The notes beneath the pieces were generated by a model, which was given only the letters and a program-made list of their open reading frames with translations, was not told the origin of the DNA and did not search any database. DNA of 64,000 nt from positions 718,501-782,500 of the forward strand of contig JAFEUB010000895.1 of assembly GCA_024529925.1 (NCBI GenBank), written 5' to 3'. This DNA comes from Ophthalmolycus amberensis (Eukaryota > Chordata > Actinopteri > Perciformes > Zoarcidae). Shown here one piece after another: positions 56,103 to 64,000 of the stretch (position 1 is its first letter; each line of letters starts with the position of its first letter). Both the position numbers and the translations under genes were made by a program.

Positions 56103-59100
56103 GTACCTCCAGTTCATCGCCCTCAACAGGCTTCTCCTCCGAGGTCTGCTTCACAAAGTCAGGGATGAGGATTTCCAGTGTGGCTCGAGCTGAAGTTCAC
56201 CCCAAATTACCAGTGAAGTGAGAGCAAAAGTAGTTTTACGTCGTACAACATGTAGATTTACCTGTGCAACTATCCATCATATATATATATATCATAAGAA
56301 TATATCGTCTTGGAAGTCTGTTGTTCCCACCGACTTCATTTCCCATTACTAACAAAGTATTCCACTTACAAGTATTCTTGTGGTACTTGTCAGGCCACAA
56401 CAGGTAACAGTAAGCATTTCGTATGCATCAGCTGATTAAAACTATAAATCACATATATTCCAGTCAGTGTCATCTACCTCTAACATGATGTACGAAATAC
56501 AGTTTGATTATTACCACAACCAAGTTCTTTATGGGAAGCCCTTAAACCCATTTAATAACTAACAAAATATGCACAACGATCCGCAGTAGTGCTCGATCAC
56601 AAGGCTAAGTACTGGAAACAAAAGAACTTACCAGCTTTATTCTTGGCAAGTTTTTTACTGCTTGCGGTTCCTGTGCCGTACGTTACTCCATCTATAATGA
56701 CCGACGCTCCAAAGGGCTCACTTGGGTTCTCTATGGGGCACACAAAGTCAGTTAGATTTGATATTTTGTAAATGGTCAACACCACATGTTTTATGTATGA
56801 GGAGGGAATAGCAATAATCGCGTGTGGACCTTTCTGTGACTACAGAGAGGGTGATGGAAATGTGTCTCCTGGGTTGCAGATTTACACATCCAAATATATA
56901 CCAGTCCCAACATGCTAACTTATTTTTTCTTGAACAATTTATTACCGATAAGGCAAGAGGGACATAGGACTTTATATACCTCAATTCAAAGAAGAACTTA
57001 CCACATTCAAAAAAGTTGTAAACAGGTCGAACCTTCAGGACACGCTGCATATATTCATGCAAGATGCAAACTTCTGACTTCCCGTTAGGGTTGATGACAA
57101 ATTCTGTTACAACAGAAAAATGGAAATACATCAACAAACACACTTTGAATCGACAGCTTTGATAGTAGAGATATGTCATACAAATAACACATAAGACATA
57201 AAGGCTTTTTAAACTGATCTTAAGTTGTAAATAAGGACGTTTGTTTGTATTTGAACTACACTGCTGCAGAGTGACGACCACCGGTCAGGTTCATCACAAT
57301 GCAAACATACGACAGATGTTTTTAATAGCTTTTTGTTTTATGGTAGAGATTCATAAACTACATCAGGCAATATCTAAAAGGATGTTTTTTGTATGGTTTC
57401 ATTGGTTACTGATAATGAAAATAACACCTGCCTTCCTCTTAAAGAACACCAACATGAAGCTATATCACTGCTACCTTTCTTAGTGGGAGCATCTTGGACC
57501 GACAGCGTGATGAGTTTCTGGTTCGCAGGCAGGATCGGTCTCTCTGTCTCTGCCTGCTTCCTCTTCATGTCTCTGTTGAACTGCCTCCGCTCAGCCCAGG
57601 TACGAAACTTCTTCACCGTGACTTGTTCAAAGTCAAAGCATTTTTCCAGGTACAGGCGGAACTCTTCAATTTCTGCGAGGAGGTTTTTATGAAAGTTATA
57701 TCACTCAATGAAACACAATTACCTTTCATAGAAGGGTACCACTGAACAAGTACTCTGAGAAGCCCTTACCTATGGACTCGTCCTTGCACACCTCCACCTT
57801 GGCCCTGATTTGTCCTAAGGCTCCGTGGGCAAAGTCACAGAGGCGGGACCTTTTAATCTGCAGGCTGTTATCGGTTGCAGCCTCTCCATTTGGCTCACCG
57901 TCTGTCACAATGGCAGGAGGGACGATGTCCTGCTCCTCAGCTGCAGCATCTGCCTTGTCTGCCGTCTCTTCACCGTTGGCCTCCTCGCTGGGCTTGACAG
58001 GAGACTCCTCCGCATTGGGCGTCACGTCCGCATTGGGCATGACGTCCGCATTGAGCGTCACGTCCGCATTGGGCGTCGCGTCCGCATTGGGCGTCACGTC
58101 CGCATTGGGCGTCACGTCCGCATTGGGCGTCAATGGGGACGTGACGTCCGCATTGGGCGTCACGTCCCCATTGAGCTCCTTCTCCTCCCGTTTCTTCATT
58201 TTCCTGTAGTGTAGGCAAGGGATGCTGCTGGTAGGAGGGTCATGTTTCTGTGTCAGGAAAGAAGAACGAGGTTCGTAACATGTTAACCGTATTTTTAAGA
58301 ACTATGAGGCAGCTGCTGAACACTAACCAGCATCACAAACTGCTTTAGAGTACCTACACTGAGGTCCCCCCCCCCCCCCCCCCCCCAACTAATGAGATCA
58401 AAACCCCTGCAAAAAACTCGATACACTGTTCACATCAGTGTGGCAAGTTAATTAGACGTGACACTTTGTGTTGCATCTTACCCTAATACTGCCAGTCCCA
58501 AGGAAGTAGGGCCTGGACCAGGTAACCACCCTGGTCTCTCTGTGCAGGTAGACGGGAATACCCGAGTTATGGAATGTCATGATCCATCCATCTGGTAGAG
58601 GCTCAGTGGGGGGACGCCCACGACCTGGCATAGGGGGGGGGAGGGGGATGTTAATGCAGCCACTAATTACTACACTATTCCTTTTGTGGGAAACTTATGG
58701 ATTACCGCAAAACTCATAATTGTGTGACAATCAGTCGAGAGGTTTTCAGGCTTGGAATTAATGTTAAAAATAGTTTTAATCTAAAGTTGGGTTTAGTGTT
58801 GAGTATTAGGAACAAACATGCAAGGAAAATGTTACTTACCTTTTTGAATATCAACATTAGACAATCCAATAAGTACTCATTCAAAACACACACACCAAGT
58901 AGGACTATATGAAAACCGTATTGTGGTAGATTACAGCACACTTGTAAAGCCCTGCAGAAGGATTTATGTTTTTTGTTGTTGTTGTAATGTCTATGCACTG
59001 GTGCACTGGTATTGAAAAGATGCAGCTGTTTATATTACAGACGGAGGACGCAATGTATTGAGAATTGTTTAAAATCGTTGACAGTTGGATAGTGAGGCCA

Positions 59101-62032
59101 GTGAAGATTCATACCTGTTGTGATAAATCTCAATAGTAATGTAGCAGAACATAAGGACACCAGCCTTTCAGAAAGGTAGTAACGTGTTACATTCTGCACG
59201 GTCATGTAGCAGTCAACAAAAGTTCCAGGCTGGAGTGAACAGCAAAGAACAGAGTGAGTCTGCATTCTTATGAAACTTGTCGTGTACGACATGTTACCCC
59301 TTGTTATATTTAAAACAGTACTCTAAGGGATGGATGTTGTAGGTCAGGTCACACACACACTGTAAACAATTATTCAATCACTGATCTAGAGTTTTGAACA
59401 AGAGCTTGTTTGAAGAAGAAAGAAAATTTCAATTTGGATACTCATTTCCAAAAATAGTTCTTTAAAATGTCATACTTTACAAGTTTATTCAGTCGAGTTT
59501 ATTCATTTACTATCAAGATTTCAAACCTGATTAGTTTAGGGAGTCCTTGCATGTAGTGTTTTACATCTCCCCACCTGACCAACACCAGTGAGCGCGTGTA
59601 AAGGTGACCATCAGCGTGTGCCGTTTGATTGTGATACTATGTCAGAGCACTACAACACACAGAGGAGGGTTACTTGGATGTCCATTATAGTTGTGCAGTT
59701 CTTACCACTATTAACCAATTTACTGAGTAGACCCTGTATTGTCATCTACGGCAGCAATGCACACTGTTGTGTAACACAATAGTAAAAATTATAAACACAA
59801 TACTATCCAATAACAGATGTGACACGTGTGTAGCATATCCTGTTAAAATATGATGTTGCATTGTAGCCCATAGTACTAAAACCACAGTTCCTAGTTAGTA
59901 CTCGGCCCTAAAACAGACCGATCCACCACTCACTCTTCAAGACAGTCTTAATTTTGGTCATCATGGGCTGAACACCTCCTTCACCATCCGACGGGTGATC
60001 GCTGTCACCGCCATATTTGTCCTCCGACGGACGCATCTTTTTTGGGACCGGCATGCCCTCCTCCAGCAGAGCATCGACATCATTGTCAAACTCCTCCTGG
60101 AAGAGTCAGTGGTTAAAGCCGGGAGAGAAGGATGGGCTTCGTCTGATGCGATGCCATGAAGTGAACCGTTGAGAGAAAATAACAAAAAACGTGCGGCACT
60201 CTACCACAATAAAGACAAACTCATCTGTGACATTTTGAGGCATAAAAGTTAAATACTTCTGAATGTAGAAACAGATTATATTGAACCTATATATCAACGT
60301 CTACTGCAAATTAAATTATAAACATTTAGCAGCTTTGATCTATCTTTTTTTTATATTAGTATTGCATCGACAGGAAAGCCAGCATTTAATGGGAGACATT
60401 AAAAATGGCACTTACCTCTTCCAGCACCCCACTTGTCATTTTCAGTAATAAAAAGCAAAACAACAAAAAACAAACATTTCTCTAAATGTCTGCTGCTTAA
60501 TTTGATCCTGACGTAACCACTCATGTCTACTGGTGCAGAAAAAGGTCTGACGTGTTGCAATATTAAACCAAGAAATCATTACAACCTAATCTACACGACA
60601 TGATCCCCAATGTCCTCTTCCACTTCACAGTTACCCTGTTTGTACTCGTTCTTCCTGTAGCCATTAGCTTACATATAAACATACAACCCAGCCTGAGCCT
60701 CCATCTACCACAGTATTGCAATTGTAAAGGAGAAGCCTGCCAACTGTCCTACTACTAGCACCAAATGTTGTTGAGCGTCTGGTGATTATTTAAATCATCG
60801 GCAGTTACCAGGACATTGTTTCTGGAAAGTGTAGTGGCTGTTGAGTTCTTACAAATTTACTTTTTATGCTTTGAAGGCCACAAATCCAATGCCATTCAGC
60901 TGTATAAACACCAAATAAAACAAAAAAGTATCTGCATGGCTACAGGCGATTTATATTTTGACGTCAGTTAATAATATTATGAGAAAGCTATAATGAGAAT
61001 GTTATTACGGCAGCTGTAATTTCCTCTAATTATGTGACATTTAGAGGTAAGCAGCAAAACAACACTATTAACGTTACATGTTATTCTACAGAGAATAAGC
61101 ACCTGCATATATGACTGGCCCACTCTGTATGGCGCATTGCTTTTCTTTTCACTGAACCTTGTTTTTGTTGTTGCTGTGTCTGTTTTGCCATAGTAGTGGC
61201 CTCCTTGACAGGAAATGAACACCTGTCGCTTGTTTGGTCTGTACTGTAGTAGGCCTACGTTATTTCGGTTTGACAGTTCAGGAGAAAATGGGTGTGTAGC
61301 TGATAATGACAAAGGTTACTGCAGACGTAAGAACAGACGTACCTCATAGGAGAAAGCCACGGCCTCCTCATCCCCTTGCTCCTGCTGAGCTATGACCTCA
61401 GACTTAAAGCCACCATGCGCTGCGTCGTCATGATCCAGGAAGTTCTCGTAGATGTCGTCCAACTCATCCAGGACAGCAAACTCTACCTTACTCTCCATGT
61501 CTACATCTGCCTCCTCTGCTGTTGTGTCCATTATGTTCCCTTCTCTGAAGCATCCCTCACTTGCTTCCTGCTCACTAGTCGAGTCATGCAACTCACCATT
61601 AACGTTGTCTAAGCCATCATCACTTCCTCGCTCCTGCCCTTCGCCCGTGTACAGAACCTTCCGGTCTTTGCTATTGCTGCTGCTTTCGGTGAAGCTCACA
61701 CGGATCTTAACATCTCTGAGCAGCTTGAGGTTTGGTAGGAACCCGGTGACCAGGGGAGCATGGCGGGCTGTTCTGGGGCACGTTGGGTTGGGATTAGCCT
61801 CATCTGAGAGGTGGTTATAGAAAGTTATAGAGCCTGTGCTGAGGGGCTGCTGTGGCTCGGCTTCCCCGTCCCCTGGGGTGTATGTGTATCCATCACCACC
61901 AGAGCTAACGTCCATTACCTCTGCGTCACTGGACGTTTGCAGGGGAGGTGGTGGAGGTGCTCTGCCCTCATCTTGGCTAAAATCATCAGGTGGCTCCAAG
62001 GGGAGAGGGGGTAGCACATCATCTATCTCCAT
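54217..62032 (-). CDS. dgcr8: Microprocessor subunit DGCR8
   Basis: Nuclear double-stranded RNA binding partner of Drosha that recognises primary microRNAs. Thirteen coding exons on the minus strand: 61343-62032, 59934-60096, 58482-58624, 57770-58247, 57475-57672, 57002-57103, 56632-56730, 56107-56189, 55904-56004, 55541-55647, 55275-55402, 54873-54986, 54217-54300. They total 2490 nt, 829 residues (human 773). The first has [17 protein letters not shown] and KIRVSFTES. Exon at 58482 carries the WW-like segment of the heme domain ([20 protein letters not shown]); the next begins [12 protein letters not shown], keeping the heme-ligand cysteine (human Cys352). dsRBD1 spans the exons at 57002 to 56107 ([20 protein letters not shown]), dsRBD2 those at 55904 to 55275 ([15 protein letters not shown]). 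The Drosha-binding C-terminal helix is in the exon at 54873 ([20 protein letters not shown]); the end is EPLCTVDV. Extra length comes mainly from an 18-bp repeat in the 57770 exon. The first coding exon also contains a mir-1306-like hairpin. Confidence 0.97.
56071..56101. repeat. G31 run next to a dgcr8 splice donor
   Basis: Uninterrupted run of 31 G on the plus strand. On the dgcr8 strand the exon at 56107-56189 ends CTGGAG, then the intron starts GTACT and continues into 31 C. Confidence 0.95.
58011..58172 (-). repeat. dgcr8: 18-bp coding minisatellite in dgcr8
   Basis: About eight or nine copies of CGCATTGGGCGTCACGTC (plus strand) with point variants; one copy is longer (GTCAATGGGGACGTGACGTC). 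On the gene strand each unit encodes a NADVTP hexapeptide, variants [12 protein letters not shown] and NADVMP. The multiple of three keeps the frame. The matching human segment has a single LTPSGDVSPVKP, and here the repeats run directly into ESPVKP. Confidence 0.93.
58366..58386. repeat. C21 run in dgcr8 intron
   Basis: Uninterrupted C on the plus strand, G in the dgcr8 pre-mRNA, between the exons at 58482 and 57770-58247. Confidence 0.95.
59067..59323. repeat. Dispersed repeat, copy B (dgcr8 intron)
   Basis: Partner of the 42172-42439 copy, same orientation, 17 kb away; between the dgcr8 exons at 59934 and 58624. No target duplication found at either copy. Confidence 0.75.
61886..61960 (-). 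ncRNA. mir1306: mir-1306-like hairpin in dgcr8 coding exon
   Basis: On the gene strand the 5' arm (61930-61951) reads CCACCTCCCCTGCAAACG and then TCCA, which equals human miR-1306-5p as I remember it. The 3' arm (61894-61911) reads ACGTTAGCTCTGGTGGTG, one base from human miR-1306-3p. The arms pair through ACGTCCA/TGGACGT and CCACC/GGTGG around a loop of about 15 bases. The same bases encode [20 protein letters not shown]. In mammals this hairpin in DGCR8 mRNA is cut by Drosha, lowering the mRNA. Confidence 0.85.
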
Positions 62033-62308
62033 TTCCTCTTTCTAAATAGACTACGATTTACACAAACTGATGTATTCTAAAAAGCTGACCTGTTCAGAGA
62101 CTCTGCTTATCTAAAGCCAGAATGCATGCAGAAGCACATCCCTGTCAAGATCACGTACCAGAGGTGAAAATGCTAAGCTGACTACATTGTTCTTTTCATT
62201 AATGTAGACAGCTTTCAGAATCACTGTCTCAATTATTGGAAATCACAATGCATTCAGCTTAATATGGGATCTAGGCACTGATCATCCTCCACTGGCATCT
62301 TCTGGAAG
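62033..62308 (-). other. dgcr8: dgcr8 5' UTR part of the first coding exon
   Basis: An acceptor TTTTTTCTAG lies just upstream of 62308 on the gene strand, with a good pyrimidine tract. The 276-base leader down to the ATG at 62032 holds the mir-3618-like hairpin. A nearer AG (TCTATTTAG, about 62041) is a weaker alternative that would remove the hairpin. Confidence 0.6.
62175..62214 (-). ncRNA. mir3618: mir-3618-like hairpin in dgcr8 5' UTR
   Basis: On the gene strand AAGCTGTCTACATT pairs with AATGTAGTCAGCTT across a 12-base loop: 13 base pairs with one U-U mismatch. The segment at 62189-62210 reads TGTCTACATTAATGAAAAG then AAC; human miR-3618, as I recall, ends AGC there, one base different. 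In mammals this is the second Drosha-cut hairpin of the DGCR8 mRNA. Here no coding constraint explains the identity. Confidence 0.85.
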
Positions 62309-62716
62309 CTAGAAAAAAGGACCGGTGAGAGTAACTTTAGATGTCAGTCGAGTGAGGTCAACTTTAGGACTACGGTGTTGGAATAATGCTTAAGATATTT
62401 AACACAGGCGACTAACTAACGTTACTACTAAGAAGCTGGAATAAAATGACTTCAACGTGACACAATAGTTCATTCTGCTTAGGAATATGACTCATATCCA
62501 AGTACAAATATGAAAGCAAATTAACCCTAAAATAAAACAGTGAGGGACCTCGTTTTAGCGCATCTGTTCAGTCTACAGCTGCACATCAGGCCGCTGGAAA
62601 TGTTAACATATATGCTAACATGCTAGCATGCAATCGTAAGGCGGTAACGTTACAGATCTACGCGGCTGCAAAACTGTGAAGCTAGTCAGACAACAGTTTA
62701 TTGCAGAACTACTCAC

Positions 62717-62910
62717 CGATAAATATGACACGACTGTCTTCTATTGGACACAAGGCTACCGTTCTAAATTGTTATATTCTAAAGGCGGCGCCGTACTGCC
62801 TCAACTGCAGCCCCGCCATCTTGAAGAAAACCACAGCGGCAAACCAACTCAAGTCCCGCCTCCCAGTACCGGCGTTTTGTAAATGATCGATCAGCGGGCC
62901 AATCACAACA
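62717..62910 (-). promoter_or_regulatory. dgcr8: dgcr8 first exon and promoter
   Basis: A donor ATCG|GTGAGT on the gene strand at 62716/62717 closes a likely non-coding first exon extending to roughly 62870, through GC-rich DNA with GGCGGCGCC. A CCAAT box in inverted orientation is at 62899-62903. The start site is inferred. Confidence 0.5.
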
Positions 62911-62949
62911 ACGTTTTGTCGACAGCTACTTGTATGAGTCAACCAGAGC

Positions 62950-64000
62950 CCTATAAAGACAGAGTCGCGTCAACGGAAGTTTAAAATGCTCGCGGGCAAT
63001 TTGCATGCGTAGATATTGGTAGAAATCGGTATTAGACAGAGACAGGATTGTGATTTATGCTCATTGGTGCTCATTAAATGCATCGATTTACAATATTTAA
63101 TAAGGAGACAAGACATACGTATTTAGATCTATCAATTTCAATGTCGGCGAGCACAAATTAGATCCACGAAATTAGGGGAGCGGATAATGACTTGAAGAGG
63201 AGTTTTCATTTTGCAATTACATAAATTTTACATGCTTTTTTTTGGCTTGTTTTTTAAGTGCCGATTCTGAGATTTTTAGCCATGCTTACCCTGAGTCTGT
63301 CAGTTAGTACAGACTATAAGATCTCAACTACTGGGTGCCATGTTATTTGTATTGACATGAATCCTAATAACTTCTCCTCTAGTGCCATCATGAGGTGAAC
63401 ATTTCAGCTGGTTTGGAGCCATGAGCCTCTATCTTTCAAAACATATATGTGACGTTACTCACAACAGAAACGGTCATTTGGAGTGAACGGAGAAGAAATG
63501 ACCCATTAAACAGCTCAGGATTCAACCAGAGCCTTCTAAGAATTCAACCAACCCACCAAACAGCATTTACTAGCTACTAGTTATAGATGTTTTTGTACTT
63601 TATAGTAATGTCATATCCTAAAAGTGTTGAGGGGCAGACTACATAAGGATTATGTCCATTGCAATATCTCAATTTGCCAGTTGGGGTCACTGTTTACCAA
63701 CAGTAGTCGATCAGTAACAATGTGTGGCAGCCCAGTCAGTTTAATTAATATATTTTAAATAGTGGAGACAGTTTCCTAACTTATTTAATCTATTTATACA
63801 AAGTTAAATCAACATAACATTGATTGCCTTTTCATAGTCGGAAAACACATGTTTTACTAATAACATTACTGTGGACCCAGAAACCAAAGAAGCTAAAATG
63901 AATTCATCCATAATTCATTTAATTATTTGCACCTGTACATTTCCTACAAAGCGCCATATGGGAAAAAGGCCTATTCGATCTTTGTAGCGGATGAAGTGTG
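62950..64000. other. Intergenic, nothing recognised
   Basis: AT-rich sequence beyond dgcr8. A TATA-like CTATAAAG at 62951 could serve a gene pointing right, but no exon is visible. At 63380-63410 there is a fragment resembling the dispersed repeat at 26725 (CTAGTGCCATCATGAGGTGA). Confidence 0.4.

Noticed and set aside
56748..57281. 177-codon minus-strand open frame
   Set aside because: It is the dgcr8 exon at 57002-57103 read through both flanking introns.
58011..58172. Regular repeats resembling a CRISPR array
   Set aside because: Units are contiguous 18-mers without spacers and code in frame for a DGCR8 linker; vertebrate genome.
57772..58209. 145-codon open frame antisense to dgcr8, repeat-rich
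   Set aside because: Reverse reading of the 18-bp coding minisatellite; the real frame is on the minus strand.
62950..64000. Possible mir-185 or a neighbouring gene start beyond dgcr8
   Set aside because: The mature mir-185 text was not seen on either strand, and no exon follows the TATA-like site.

Overview
The window is nuclear DNA from a teleost fish, probably a percomorph. Protein-coding genes carry many GT-AG introns, and the proteins read from spliced exons are close to human ZDHHC8, RANBP1, TRMT2A and DGCR8. The non-coding DNA holds fish-type hAT elements, foldback MITE-like repeats, an L2/Rex-like LINE tail, long (GT)n tracts and unusually long G or C runs. No bacterial, viral or CRISPR signal was seen.

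Layout. Bases 1-27442 have no coding exon I can support. They are probably intron 1 of zdhhc8, whose first exon should lie to the left of the window, with several transposon relics and one odd mini transcription-unit-like stretch near 7.1-7.8 kb. zdhhc8 (+) follows from 27443 to about 40700 and encodes a DHHC palmitoyltransferase; its last exon has an apparent one-base frameshift. ranbp1 (-), a Ran-GTP binding cofactor, runs from 45105 to 41926. trmt2a (+), a tRNA m5U methyltransferase, runs from 48451 to 51812. dgcr8 (-), the Drosha partner of the Microprocessor, runs from about 62880 down to 52465. A 1.9-kb hAT transposon with a broken transposase sits between the ranbp1 and trmt2a promoters. 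Bases 62950-64000 are AT-rich with nothing supported.

The gene set matches the human 22q11.2 block (DGCR8-TRMT2A-RANBP1-ZDHHC8), except that zdhhc8 points toward ranbp1. The genes do not form one pathway. The most interesting signals are in dgcr8. Two hairpins on its mRNA strand match the mammalian mir-1306 (in the coding sequence) and mir-3618 (in the 5' UTR) hairpins, the known targets through which Microprocessor cuts the DGCR8 mRNA. This implies the same negative feedback loop in this fish. dgcr8 also carries an 18-bp coding minisatellite and a 31-base G run only four bases from a splice donor.

Exon boundaries were placed by hand from GT/AG sites, reading phase and remembered human homologues. 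They fit in phase throughout, apart from the zdhhc8 last exon.
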